Source: Lepas anatifera
Taxonomy: Eukaryota; Arthropoda; Thecostraca; Lepadidae
Direction: 5' to 3'
Length of the DNA stretch: 64,000 nt
NCBI GenBank assembly: GCA_034440635.1
Contig: JAOTON010000767.1
Span: 1,550,001-1,614,000 of the forward strand
In this document: one piece after another, positions 35,166 to 46,974 of the stretch
Layout of the letters: each line of letters begins with the position of its first letter
Numbering within the stretch: the first letter of the stretch is position 1
Program-made: the position numbers and the translations under genes
Notes under the pieces: model-generated
The model's database searches: none
What the model was told of the DNA's origin: nothing
The model's input: the letters and a program-made list of their open reading frames with translations, nothing else

Positions 35166-36239
35166 TCTGCTACGCATGTTAAAATGTACACTTGATTATA
35201 ATCAAAAACGTCTATGAATATTTCCTCTCAATTTCTCAGGAATATCACAATATGAAATATGTTAGACCATGCTCGTTGCGATGGCTGATGTTTTCCATGA
35301 CTCAATATTTGTTGCTGCAGCCATTTGTCGGGACTTATGCTGGGAGTTGTTGTGAGCGTAAACCAAGTTACGTCTATTTCTGTCGTGTAACGTTGACTTT
35401 TGCTGCTGCTGCTGTTGAAACTCTCTGTGTGCCGCTGTGTGCATAACTGGTGTGCATAACTGGCATGTGCACTGCCTCCGTTGTGCTGCACAGTACAGTC
35501 ACAGAGGTCAGTTTGGCCAGAAGTAGGTGCACAGCTGGCAAATGTTCGAACACCCATACGTCTTGCTAAATATGTAAATAGTCACTATTACGAAGAGTCT
35601 GAAGTGAGTGTGGAATACAACGCTGCATATATTGAGATGACAGGTATGTGGTGTAGGCTATTTGGGACATTTAAATGCACACGCGGGGACGTTGATCCGC
35701 GTTTTGTTTTGTCAATTATTGCAGGTCTCACTGTTTGGAAATTTTATCAATACAAAATCTGATGATAATGTTCCCTAATTATGATTGCTGGAGTTTGATT
35801 TTGTGCCAGTTGCCAAGATCATATCCTCTGTGTGGCCAGTCATCCTGTTAGGATGTTTTTATTTATTAAATTATACTCATTCAGATAATTAAGATATTTC
35901 GACGCAGTCTGAACCCCAAACCTGTGGCTCATTTCATAGACACTCTATCTGTCCACTGGATCACGCATCCCCTCATGGTTATCTGATTATTCCATTTTGA
36001 TGAACTGTCATAATCCATTTGGATATAATTTTGGTTTTCTGTCAAATGGTTTTTCTAATTTTGTTTTCGTAAACTTATCTGCCTTTTTCATCAGTCTGTC
36101 AAATTCCAACTATTTAAGTGGTCTATAGCAACACACACTTACAGTAAAGCCATCTTCCCACAGGTATAAGCCAGATTTGTAAATGTATAGGCTGCCATAA
36201 GAGAAAACGAAATAAGCCCGTCTTATTGCATCAGCGGCA
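35166..36239. other. No gene seen
   Basis: AT-rich to neutral sequence. Short reading frames at 35192-35446 and 35481-35762 show no domain. Confidence 0.4.
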
Positions 36240-37020
36240 TGACCGCCCAGGCTTGATGGCCTCGCGGATGCCCCGCACCCGCTAGGTCTCCGTCACAAAC
36301 GGGTACATTTCACATCAGCGGCCCGCTGCGACTGTCGCCGGCGACTGTCGCCCCCGATACTATCCACCACCCAGACATCGCGGACGCCGATCACACGTCG
36401 ACGGCTCAGGGATCTGCTCAGACAGACCTGGCCACTCTAGCTGGGTTCGAGGTGTGGCAAGACCAGGAGCTGGCTGCTGCGGCAGATGCACCCTGCCCCG
36501 CCACCGCCGATGCGGCAGATGCACCCTGCCCCGCCACCGCCGCTGCGGCAGATGCACCCTTCCCCGCCACCGCCGCTGCAGCAGATGCGCCCTGCCCCGC
36601 CACCGCCGCTGCAGCAGATGTGCCCTGCCCCGCCACCGCCACTACGGCAGATGCGCCCTGCCCCGCCACCGCCGCTGCGGCAGATGCGCCCTGCCCCGCC
36701 ACCGCCGCTGCGGCAGATGCGCTCTGCCCCGCCACCGCCGCTGCGGCAGATGCGCCCTGCCCCGCCACCGCCGCTGCGGCAGATACGCCCAGCCCCGCCA
36801 CCGCCGCTGCGGTCGCCGTCGGGTGTTCAGGGGCGGAGGCTGGTTGAGCCGGCGCGATTACAGGGCGGCGGCCGTCTAATGTGGGCTCCTCAGCCGCCGG
36901 ATCGGATGGAGGACAGCTGCCGGGGCCGAGCAGGCGCGAGGTGGATGGTACCAGCGTGTGCCTGGTGGTACCAATGCGGTACCGTTTCCAGAACGGTACC
37001 GGCGCCACCTAGTTGTCCTG
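36240..37020. other. CpG-rich patch with minisatellite
   Basis: GC-rich block surrounding the 33-bp tandem repeat. Frames are open through the repeat in both directions. No domain outside the repeat and no splice sites that decide a gene. Confidence 0.35.
36479..36811 (+). repeat. 33-bp minisatellite, 10 copies
   Basis: The unit is GCGGCAGATGCGCCCTGCC plus CCGCCACCGCCGCT, with point variants between copies. Because 33 is a multiple of three, several frames stay open: plus-strand PAPPPPLRQMR, ADAPCPATAAA and RCALPRHRRCG, and a minus-strand GASAAAAVAGQ. None is favoured, so coding status is undecided. Confidence 0.9.
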
Positions 37021-37439
37021 CTAAATCTAGGCTGTATTCAAGATATCTCACCCTCTTAATTTTTTTTAAATCGGCTCAAAGTACCCATTGAAAATGAGTA
37101 TCAATAACTGAAATATACAAATTTCAGAATGCTTACATTGCTCTACTAAGCTGCACAGAAATGTACCTGATCCTGAAGAGGCATGGTTCTAAATTTTGAA
37201 TAGGGTTTTCCAGCAAGATTTCGTTAAATGCTGCTATCTCGGTTTCCCTGCTTTTCAATGACAAAGCCACTCACAATCGAATTATGCCTCCAAATCTGTC
37301 GAATATTTTATGTTTTTGAATATTTTGGGGAGACGTTTAGCCCTCCCCAAATTGGGAACGAACCGAAAGGGGCTGAAGGGACGATGTAACAGTCTATACA
37401 TTAGGTATTCTGCGCAGTTTTTGACGGTGCCGGCAGGCA
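37021..37439. other. No gene seen
   Basis: AT-leaning sequence between two GC-rich patches. Nothing recognised. Confidence 0.4.
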
Positions 37440-37690
37440 CGCCCAGACGTGATGACGTCACAGGCTGGTTGGCTACCTGTGCGTGACGTCACAGGCACCT
37501 GGTGACCGGACGGTGCAGCATGGGCGGCCGCTGCTCCTGAACCCTGCACCTGCACGCCCAGGTCCGAGGCGGCGGCTCGGGGCGGCGACTCTGCAGTCGT
37601 CTCCGCCCCGAGGGCACGCCGTCACCCGCCGAGGTGTCCCCGCATCGGCAGTCTCCCCGTACATTAACAGACACACGAACTAACTCTTCT
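37440..37690. promoter_or_regulatory. CpG-rich patch with two CRE palindromes
   Basis: GATGACGTCACAGG (about 37450) and CGTGACGTCACAGG (about 37485) each hold the full TGACGTCA site bound by CREB/ATF-type bZIP factors. They are followed by CpG-dense DNA. The pairing of two full sites 35 bp apart at the edge of a CpG patch suggests a promoter. No transcript or exon is identified. Confidence 0.35.
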
Positions 37691-38103
37691 GAGGTCACGG
37701 GTGTTTTCCGTCGTTGAAGTGTTCTCGAAACTCGTATGCTAGCGCTTGTTCCAGACCCCTGATGAGGCTTCGAGCGAGGCAATCATGGGCACTTTGAGGC
37801 ACTAAATTTTTATGGCCCCTTTCCTCATATGCATAAAGTGCTGGAAAGAGTAGGCCCGCTGGCTGGGCGTGGCGCCGATCCTGTGCGATAAAAATCTCGA
37901 TAAAACGCCCCCACCACATCAATATTAAAATGGACTAATTAAGCTTAATATACAGCCCACCAACAATGCAGACGCAGGCTCTTGCAAGCAAGGCGTATAT
38001 GGTGTTTGTTGAATTATCAATGCCGAATTTGGTCGAGGGAGTTTATGGGGGAGGGTGCTTCCGAGGATTACGAACAAATTAACTAGCCCTTATGTGGGAC
38101 TAT

Positions 38104-38108
<5 letters not shown>
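37691..38108. other. No gene seen
   Basis: Nothing recognised before the (TA)n tract. Confidence 0.4.

Positions 38109-38191
<83 letters not shown>
38109..38191 (+). repeat. (TA)n microsatellite
   Basis: About 83 bp of TA. Confidence 0.95.
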
Positions 38192-38194
<3 letters not shown>

Positions 38195-38687
38195 GTCGGT
38201 GTAAATGTTCAGCAAATGACATTGGTTAAATCTGACTCTATTGCAATATTTCACTATTCCTATAGCATGTTCACACATAATGACGCTGTACAAGTTTTGA
38301 ACTTGAAGACTATCGTGTAGTTTTATCTAAGAAGAAAGCGCACACATTGTTAAATAAGCCTACTTTCACTTTCAAGAATATCACTAATTAACAAGAGACG
38401 TACTCTCACTTTTATTGCAAAATTCATTAATACAGGTTAGAACATAATCACAAATTCACTATCGTGGTCGCACATACAAATATTTCAACATATATCTATC
38501 CAGTTTAACTGCAAAGTTCAATACATTCCACAACATGGGCGCAAAATCACGATCATATTTGCTCGCAATATTCTCAAGATCGCACTTATGTCCTAACACT
38601 CCTATCATAAAGTGGGAGCTGTGTGAGTTGCTTTGTGTGAATGTTGATGGTAGGTGTTCTGTCTCGGATGTAAAGTGTTTCCAATGC

Positions 38688-38688
<1 letters not shown>
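38192..38688. other. No gene seen
   Basis: AT-rich spacer between two (TA)n tracts. Confidence 0.4.

Positions 38689-38738
<50 letters not shown>
38689..38738 (+). repeat. (TA)n microsatellite
   Basis: About 50 bp of TA, 13 bp from the end of a family A copy. Confidence 0.95.
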
Positions 38739-38741
<3 letters not shown>

Positions 38742-38751
38742 AGCTACTCAG

Positions 38752-39782
38752 TTAACCCTCACCCCACCGGGGGCCATCGATGGCCCCCTAAGGTTTTTCC
38801 GGGATAGCAGAAAAACGACGAGGCGCAGCACCGCGGTTGAGGGGTCTACCTCTTACTGCATCATTTTCCCACCATCCCTGAAATTTTTTACCCCGGGTCA
38901 CCCAAGGTCAGGTCACCAGACGAGGTCAACCAAGGTCACCTCACTTCAACTTTAGAGCTCTGTAAGAGCTACATTTCCAATTCGATCAATTTGAAACTTC
39001 CTACACTTTATGGTCCATCCAGGGTCTACAAGGTGTATATCCGGGATTTTTCGATTTCGTGCCCTGAGGTCAGGTCACGAGGTGACCTCTCCCATTGAAA
39101 AAGCATGGAGAAAAGCTGTCTTATGATCTAAAAGTCACAAAAGCGATTGAAAATGCTCAGCTTGATCAGTAAAGCGTTCTTGGACACCCTTTCACGGATT
39201 CCAGGGGCCATATTTGCCCTCCGACGTCTCCAAGGTCATCCAAGGTCACCAGGGGTCAAAAATAGTATTTTGACAATAACGTTTGACCTAATTGAGCTAG
39301 AGCGGTGAAACAAACACCATCGTGTTTGTCTTGTCACTGGCTTTCATTTGATATACGGCAAGGTCACTTTCTGACTTTTTGTGACCTCAGGTCATCTTAG
39401 GTCACGAGGTGACCTCTGGAGGTCAAACCAATGGCGGGAGGTCTTTACGTTCCACATAACGGAAAACCGACTGACAATTTCCTGTTAAATGTACTTTACC
39501 AGACTTCAATAGCTCTAATGGCATGAGAGTTATGCCCAGTTTACTTAAGCATTGCATATTTGAGTGAAAATAGCCGATCTTGACCTAATTTGACCTCTGG
39601 AGGTCAAGCCATTGACCTGAGCACTAAAACATGCGAAGTAATTTCGTACTGAATTCACGCGAGCTTTCTATTGCACTTTGCAGATTTGCGCTAACGCTCA
39701 TATTTTCGGAGTTAGAGGGGGCCATCGATGGCCCCCCGGTGGGGCGAAGGTGGCGCTGGACCCCCGGTGGGGCGCGGGTTGA
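38752..39782 (-). mobile_element. TTAA element, family A copy 3
   Basis: Reverse-oriented full copy. It starts TTAACCCTCACCCCACCGG with the GGCCATCGATGGCC palindrome, and ends with the same palindrome and GGTGGGGCGCGGGTTGA (TTAA mutated to TTGA). The interior half-site order is the reverse of copy 2. Non-coding. Confidence 0.88.
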
Positions 39783-39939
39783 CTATGGACTCAGCTGACT
39801 AAGTTGGATCTTTTTGACTATGGACATAACAGATGTCCTGCAAACATGACACACAATTATCTACCTGAGCTATACCCCTAACTATACGATGATAGTGAAA
39901 CAGGTCGCAGCAGCTCGCTCAGGACGATTCCCCACTAAA

Positions 39940-40410
39940 CCCTATTGTTGGCAGTGCTGTTTGAAGCAGTAGCGGGCGAGTTTTGCGCCTCGGCGGCGGA
40001 CGGCCGCGGGCGGCAGCGGCGCCGGTCACCTCCGCCCAGTGAGGGCGCGCCCGCCGCCGCCCGGTCACCACCGCCACGCCAGCAGTGCCAGCGGTGGGCG
40101 CGCCCGACCTCCTGCACTGGGCCGCAGCACCGCCAGACGCAAAAACAGGGCGGCGCGGCGCCGGCCGGGCGACGCCGGCTTTGTCCGCCGGCCCAGCGCA
40201 CCGCGGCCCCCGGCCGGCCGGGCGTGTCTTGAGTAATCCTCGGCTGGCCGTCATCTTCTGCTTGGGGCAGAAGAGAAACGGCTAGCCACGCCCTGGTCCG
40301 GCCCGATAGTGGCGCCGCCGGCCGCGGCGGTACTAAGCTGGCGCAGCACGCCGGCTGGGGGCCGGTGGCGCGGATAGTGTCGATGCGCGCGCTGCTCAAG
40401 GCCGATTGCA
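39940..40410. other. CpG-rich patch
   Basis: Very GC- and CpG-rich. Frames are open in several phases on both strands (154 residues minus, 95 plus) with Arg/Ala/Pro-rich residues and no domain. Possibly a promoter island; coding not supported. Confidence 0.3.
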
Positions 40411-41369
40411 GGGAAAGTACTGCTCAAGGGTGCTTGAAATCCCAAATTGAACATTTAAGGGCAAAGCCTAACTTGAAAATGCGTCTAGAAGGAAAAAGCT
40501 CCTGAATAGTTGTTTTTCAGCATATCAAAGTGATAGCTTATGTGCCTGACGTTATCAGATTGTGAAAAGTTTGGGAGTGCTTTCTTGGACGGACCGTTGG
40601 CGATTTCACTGAATGGTTGAGAGGTGGGGTGGGGAGGGGGAGTGGAATAGCGTGAATACGTCAATGAAACTGGATGTAGGCATTTGCTGGGTACAGCTGC
40701 TGGTCTGAGGCGGTATCGGAACATGGGCGACCTGTGACTGTGATACGTACTGGTGACTGGGATTGTGACCCAACAGCTGCAGGGCTATTTCTCGAGGCTA
40801 AGGAAAACATTTCTGACCTTTAGAAGTGCTCGCACTCACCCGAGATGATGCAGGGCTACACGACTGGTCTAGTGGGAACCCAAACACTTAACAATTATAT
40901 TAGCACTTATAATGAACAATTAATATTAATCTGGTAATAAATATCAATAATATTCATATCGTAGCTCTTATAACGAACCCTCTGCTCTTTACCAACTACA
41001 TGTATCCACACATTACATAACAATTATCCAGATAAACATCCTTCCTTAGACCCTTTATCTATATTTCTTCCTTATCCTTTAGAGCCCGTATCCTGCTCCA
41101 CAGGAGATGCAGGGACAGAAACGACCTGATCGAGTACCTCATCTTTTTTACCGCATTTCATCGGGGAACATTTTAGTCCTAGATAAGGACAGCCAGTGGT
41201 CCAGCGTCAAATTAATATACGTCCGTGCACGAAGTTTCTTATAAATTGTTGTCCAAACTGTTCCCAGTACGGCTGTTGGAGTAGAAGTCTCACTAAAGTT
41301 CTAAAGGGACTTCTCACGGAGACCCCGACCCAATCACCCGAACGAGAACCTTCCACAATAAAGGGTTAG
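40411..41369. other. No gene seen
   Basis: Unique sequence, AT-rich at 40880-41080. Nothing recognised. Confidence 0.4.
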
Positions 41370-41610
41370 TTTGGAAGCCAAAGTTTAACATCCCAAAAAG
41401 CACAGGGACGGCCGCCCCGCTCATGCCACCTTCTCACCAGTCATTTGCCAGCCGACCTGTACGTCGGCTCAACTATTGAGTGCCGAAGCGCCTCAGGGGA
41501 ACCGATCTCAAGCCTGGACATGCACTGCCACTGCATGTTTCTGAGCAGCGGGCCGGAGCCCAACGCTCGTCCAACTGAGCTACCGGAGCGGCTCAGCCCA
41601 AACCACTTGC
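41370..41610 (-). repeat. tRNA-derived SINE-like element
   Basis: On the minus strand, GGTAGCTCAGTTGGACGAGC (A-box TAGCTCAGTTGGA at 41570-41582) is a near-perfect tRNA D-arm. A B-box-like GGCTTGAGATC lies about 60 nt further (41504-41514). The A-to-B spacing exceeds that of a plain tRNA and extra sequence intervenes, so a tRNA-derived SINE is more likely than a tRNA gene. Tail and boundaries are uncertain. Confidence 0.55.
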
Positions 41611-43179
41611 AGCCTAGTGGAAATGGGTCGACTCTTATATGAGCACCCTCTTACTAAAAAGGTAAGTGAGCTAGGGACGTGTGATGAAGGCAGGGGAAAC
41701 GTCGTTCACAATACAACCACGGCCAGCTGGGTTATTTTCTCAGCATCATAGCCAATTGAGGTGATAGCACATCACATCTGTTATAATGGGGCGATTGTAA
41801 AGAATAATGGCTTCTCACGGAAATTAAAACAGAAGCTTGCAATGAAAGGAATTCGAGGGCACCTAAACATGTTATGAGCTGAATGACTTTCAAGCTTGTC
41901 TCAGACCACACACAGCTCGCTAAAGATAATTAACGCGTTGCAATGTCGTACGACGCGGCAGAACAACTCGAATTCACACTTTCTACCCAGGAAAAGCAGT
42001 TGAAAGTTCCAATGCTTGCTGCTGCCACTGCTGGTGTACCCCTTGGTTGGGAGTCGATGGGAGGGTTCCAACCGGTAGGGCCAGGTCAACAGTGCGGGCT
42101 AAATACAGAGGTACACATTTCGGTATCCATTCCGCTCTGCTTCATTGAACTCTGTCCTGTCCCACTCCACCAAGGGACAGTGTTCCAAAAATGTGTCCCG
42201 TACCATCCCGTTTCGTTTTTACCAGGGGTATTTCCAGTAGAAATAGTCACCTTGCATCCGGAATGAAACTGGTAAGCTTCATCCCATCCCGTCCCATTTA
42301 GTCACATCTCGTCTCATTTCATTCCATCCCGTGATCCCATCACATTTTCAGTCCCTGGCAGCGCTCAAATTCTTGATGCGACACAACTTATATCCGAGTG
42401 TTGTCGTCAGAAAGGTTAGGCTGCGACTGTCACAGGCACATCCATGAAAAAATACCGCCGTCGGGTGAGCCTGTAAGCTCGGCCGCTGTCGTCAGCAAAA
42501 ACGGTGAATTCGGAGTCGTCAGTTTTCCTCTGACATCAGACAGGTGGCACCCTACAATCGTGCCCGCCCACACCACGCCCTTGATACATCCAAGAAACTT
42601 GGACCACGTCGGCAAGCCTTCATCGGATCATTAGATCTCCCAAATAAGATATAGAAAATGGAAGGCCGAACCTCTGACATGTGTCAGATTCTGAACTTGC
42701 TTTTAAGTTCCCACGTTGGACTTTGCAAACGTGATGGCGTCGAGATGTCTAACTTTGTTCAACATATTTTTTATTTTAGTTCCTTACCGGCAAGAAAGCC
42801 TTGAAAAACCTGTCCCTGATATGTTTTGGGGAAATCAGGTTGCACCGTTGTTTTTGGGCTGCTCGTGATGTCAGCTTAAGCCAAATAGAACTGAAAGAGC
42901 AGAAATATGCCCATATGTTGTGAGTAAACAGTAGAAGTATGCTATCTATCATTTACAGGTAATGTGAGAGTGGGCAGTCGGCAGGAATATTTGAGTACCT
43001 ATTATGCGAGTCTTTTTTAATCGCATCGCATCACCCGTACTGTCTGTAACTGTGCAAAATACGACATTTTTAACTTTGAAACAAATTGAAAGTCATCACG
43101 CCGTTGAAGGTCAAGGGCGCACCAAATAAATTCCCCAGATCCCTCCGGGAAGTAACAGGGAAACATTTTTGTTCTTTTT
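41611..43179. other. No gene recognised
   Basis: Includes a stretch at about 42190-42350 with recurring CATCCCGT / TCCCATTT motifs (low complexity). No domain or exon seen. Confidence 0.35.
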
Positions 43180-43686
43180 TTAACTCGCGCAGTGGAGGGG
43201 TAGGGACCCCCTTAGGACCCACCCAAAAGTCCCCATCTATTTTTTCAAGAAGAACGGAGAACCGTTCGCCGCCGGAAAACACTACTTGTCCACATTTGAG
43301 AGGATTTATGAGCGCGTCGATAGGCATGAAGAATGTTTTAATGTAGGTCGATAATTTATTGACTTATAGGCTTTCAAAACCAGACCTAAATTTTGAGAAC
43401 GTCGCAATCTTGCGGTCGCAGCAGTTCGCCTGTAGTGCAGCCCCAGTGGTGACGTCACAACGTCACATTATCAGGTTATATGTCAAGGTCAACCCACATG
43501 AAGGTCACGACCAAGGTCAAAGGTCACAGATCAGGATAATTGACCCCGGTATTCCGGTCAGATGGCGTTATTCAGTATGACGTATGTTATGCTATGAATT
43601 TATAGTGAAGTCTACTCAAGGTTAACTTCAAGGCCTCGGGTCAATAGGAAAGGTCTTTTGTAAGATCAAACCTTCCAAAATTCACC
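43180..43686 (+). mobile_element. Family D left half
   Basis: Starts TTAACTCGCGCAGTGGAGGGG, then follows the D order: GCCGGAAAACACTACTTGTCC, AGGCTTTCAAAACCAGACC, GATTATATGTCAAGGTCA-like and CATGAAGGTCA blocks, GTATGACGTATG. A B element begins at the TTAA at 43687. The D right half is not found beyond it. Confidence 0.7.
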
Positions 43687-44542
43687 TTAACACGCGCATT
43701 GACGGGGGTCTGAGCCACCTTTGCTTTGACGAGGGGGGGGGCGGGTACCCACTCCCCTAAGATTTCGAGAACCACGGTAGGTAGCGAAAAAATTAACGGC
43801 GTTGGGTAGCCCATCCATTTCTCCATCGAAAATATTTGAACCATTTTTTTTTCTTGTCAGGTCACATTTAAAGTCACGAGAGGTCAAAACATGCTGTCAT
43901 AGGGATAACATGTAAATTAAGTTTTTCGGCCATTACATCTGAACAAGTAAAGATAGAGCAAAACTACTTAAACTGTATGAATCCTCGCAGCCAGCCGAAT
44001 CGAATGATATATAATTTGACCTTACTAGGTCAAATCAAGGATTTCACCTGACCTGAGGTCAGGTCAGGGTCAAATTATATAAAATGCATATCATTACAAC
44101 CGCAGAGCCAAGGTGAGTCTAATGCAACTAAAATAAACGCTCTATCACCACCCATACCCGAGTTGTTTAGTAAAAACCATTTTCCCATGTATTTCCAATG
44201 GAGAGGTCATGCCTCGTACCTGACCTTAGGTCATCGATATAAAAAAATACCAGAACATATTTTAGAGAACTCGGTGGGCCCATTATGTGATATGAGTTTC
44301 AATCGGATAGGTTCACCCTGCTACGACTTATGCTGTCTTAAACTTTTTTTTAGGTCAGGTCACTTGACCTGTACTGGTGACCTGACCTGAGATGACCTAA
44401 CCTTGAAATTTTCACAAAAGTTGTAAAAATGATGAGGGAAAAGGTATACCAGGTACGGTGGCGCTACACACCCCGTTCTTATGCTATCTCCGAAAACCCC
44501 GAGGGGGGCGGGTACCCGAGTCCCCTTCAATGCGCGTGTTAA
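43687..44542. mobile_element. TTAA element, family B copy 2
   Basis: TTAACACGCGCATTGACGGG at the left, its close reverse complement at the right, TTAA at both ends. It is collinear with copy 1 over the whole length, including the GCGGGTACCC palindromes and half-site array. Non-coding. Confidence 0.85.
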
Positions 44543-44599
44543 ATGACATTGAAGTCAAATTTTCAGGGAACATTCTAATGGACTTTCCCTTTATGACCT

Positions 44600-44900
44600 T
44601 AGTCCACTTTTTCCAGGTTTCTGGTGCAAGCTTGGACCTTTGACCTATGAGAGGTCATCTGGGGCTGCTTAAGCAGGTTTTCAGACTTGGGTCAATACAT
44701 TTGCTGAAAATGATGACAAAGCTTTTATTTTGATAGAATTGATTTTGGATTATTATTGCGAGTATATTGATATGCATATGGACTAAGCTAGGTCAGATAT
44801 ATGACCTAAGGTCATCACAAAATGACCTGACCTTAGGCCAAGTCATTTTAGTTTTGGACCAGCATAGTCAACCATACATCATTTGACCAGAGGTGCAGAA
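44600..44900 (-). mobile_element. Family C internal fragment (reverse)
   Basis: The blocks GAGAGGTCATCTGGGGCTGCTTAAG.AG, TTTTCAGACTTGGGTCAATA, TATTGCGAGTATATTGATATGCATAT and CTAGGTCA are the reverse complement of 13620-13900 in C copy 1. Neither end of C is present. Confidence 0.65.
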
Positions 44901-45729
44901 ACTTGCCAACTCGGCTACTGGGGTTTGTGACACATTTATGAAAATTGAGGTGCATTAGTGTGACAAAATAGCGATCGTGACAGTATGGTTCAAAATCAGA
45001 CCACATATTTTCGAAATACAGAATGAAGCGTGTAGCGATAAATTTAATTTAGCAACTCTGTTCTTCAATTGCACAGCGTACCATCAGTGATACAATATTG
45101 GTACTGTGTTCAGTTTCTACTAAAACGAGGGACCCCCCGCTGCAGAAAACCCGGAAAACGCTGTCACAGTTGCCAGATTTTAACATGCAGCCCAATGGTG
45201 CCGATTGTTAGTAGTTGCCAGAAAGTTGCCGCCTAGATGCCCGAAATGTGACAGTCAATTTTTTCGAGAAATACATGATTGTGGGCATATTTAAGGCATT
45301 AAAGATAACGCAAATACGCTATCAAGTATTTCTCTGTCCATTTTGTCAGGTTAAATATTATTTAAAGTTTGAGTCTCTTCGATTTAGCGGTCCCTATTTC
45401 TTTGAATTTAGTATTAAGTACGCCTAAAAGCTCCTCAGAAAAGTATTAAATGAGTGAAAGAAATAAACATAGCTGGGCAGCAATTCTACCTAAACTACGC
45501 AACAGCGACAAGACAAGCTCGTAATGTTTATTTGTTGTAGAGCCTGCCAAAAAATGTACACAGGTGGGAAGCCACTTTTTTAGGGCATATTTTTGGGGTA
45601 TATCTGAGATAAGTGCAGGCTAAAACTGGCTGGAATAAATAGTGCTGCCCATGGCTAATCTAAGATGAATGTAGGCTACTTTGAGACTGATGCACTTTCA
45701 CATATCAAACTTGGTTTTTCATTCCTTAG
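44901..45729. other. No gene seen
   Basis: AT-leaning unique sequence. It could be intronic if the exon at 45730 is real. Confidence 0.35.
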
Positions 45730-45845
45730 CTTGCTTGTGCCTTACCTTATTTGTGCCCAAGATCAAGATTGGTTAGGTAGATTTGGAGCTGGAGGAAGTT
45801 GGGAGAGTTGGCGCCAGCAACAGACTGGCAACAACAGTAATTCAG
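45730..45845 (+). CDS. Candidate internal exon, secreted-protein-like
   Basis: A T-rich tract ending TTTTTCATTCCTTAG precedes it and AG/GTGAGAT follows, both good splice signals. The open frame reads LLVPYLICAQDQDWLGRFG, then AGGSWESWRQQQTGNNSNSG. The hydrophobic run followed by CAQDQD resembles the end of a signal peptide and its cleavage site. The surrounding 1 kb is unique, not repeat. I recognise no family and no partner exon, so this is a hint only. Confidence 0.3.
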
Positions 45846-45934
45846 GTGAGATTTCAAGATCAAATTATCATGTCAATATTGTACAGATAGCAAATGTGTG
45901 CCAATGCAGTCTCCACAAAGTGTTAAAACACACA

Positions 45935-46000
45935 CTAACGTGCACTGGAGGGGGCCTAGTAGACCCCCTTCTCATCTCAGGAAATCGCAGAAAATCTCAG
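45935..46000 (+). mobile_element. Family D end fragment
   Basis: CTAACGTGCACTGGAGGGGGCC, then GACCCCCTTCTCAT and TCAGGAAAT; this matches the end at 24803. The rest of the element is missing. Confidence 0.6.
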
Positions 46001-46974
46001 AAAGAAAGAGACTTTTAAAAACGCTGGTTGGGGGTGTGTTGCTTACTACCAGTGGTGGTAAGCAACACACAGGACCTGAACTGCATGGAGTTAAAGCAGG
46101 ACTTTGACTACACTGGATCTTTCTTTGGTATGAGACTTCCAATACCTCTGTAGGTACCTATTAGGCCAATAGACATAATTTTACATCTATGCAGGGTAAT
46201 TGCCTCAGAGTTTTTACTGCAAGAAGGAATGAACAGGCAGGTGATAATCAGGTGTTGGTGGAAAATTTTAAGCATTTGATCTGTCTATAAAAATGCTACC
46301 TAAGGTCCACTTTACCAACACATTTTAGGTAGATCCAACTCCTATGTTGACATTGACATTTTTGTCCCTTTTGTTGATATGTGAGATAGAAGTTCAGTGG
46401 GGGGGAAGCTGTGACCAGGGTTCCCAATTGTGTGTAGGTGCACGCTCCCATTCATAGATTAGTTCCCAATAATAATTATTTTCATGATAATTGCCACATT
46501 TAATCATGGGGAAATGTACCATAATTGGAAACACTCCTTCCAAAAATGGAAACTTTTTCAAAAAGGGAAATGCATGTTATTGGGGGGAAACTGCAGTCAG
46601 AGTTGCCAATAAAAGTTATGATCCCAATACTGGAAACAATGATCCATAATTGGAAATTTTCCTTCCAAAATATAAACATGATCTAAAAATGAAAACACAG
46701 TTTAATACTTTCATGCAGTAATGGCTTGGTGCTTGAACCTTGTCTGTTGCAAAAAGTAAGAGACAGGTAGATGACATTCAGCATATTGGAAATAGTATTC
46801 AAGTATACAATTATCATTTCCAGCTTTTTGTGACAGAGGAGGCATACGTCGCATTGAGTTTGTGACAGCCAACATACTTTCTGCACCTCTGCATTTGACT
46901 TTCTGTAACGACAGGAGGGGAATGGTGCCTGAAAAATGATTCTAACTCAATTCTGTCAGACGCTAGAGCCCAGA
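46001..46974. other. No gene recognised
   Basis: Unique sequence with a diverged short direct repeat: CCATAATTGGAAA...CCTTCCAAAA at about 46511 and again at about 46653. Nothing else recognised. Confidence 0.4.

Noticed and set aside
39935..40399. 154-residue frame in a CpG-rich patch
   Set aside because: Several overlapping frames on both strands are equally open, as expected from stop-poor GC-rich DNA; residues are low complexity.
41563..41600. Functional tRNA gene on the minus strand
   Set aside because: The D-arm is near perfect, but no anticodon arm, T-arm and acceptor stem of normal spacing follow; a SINE fits better.
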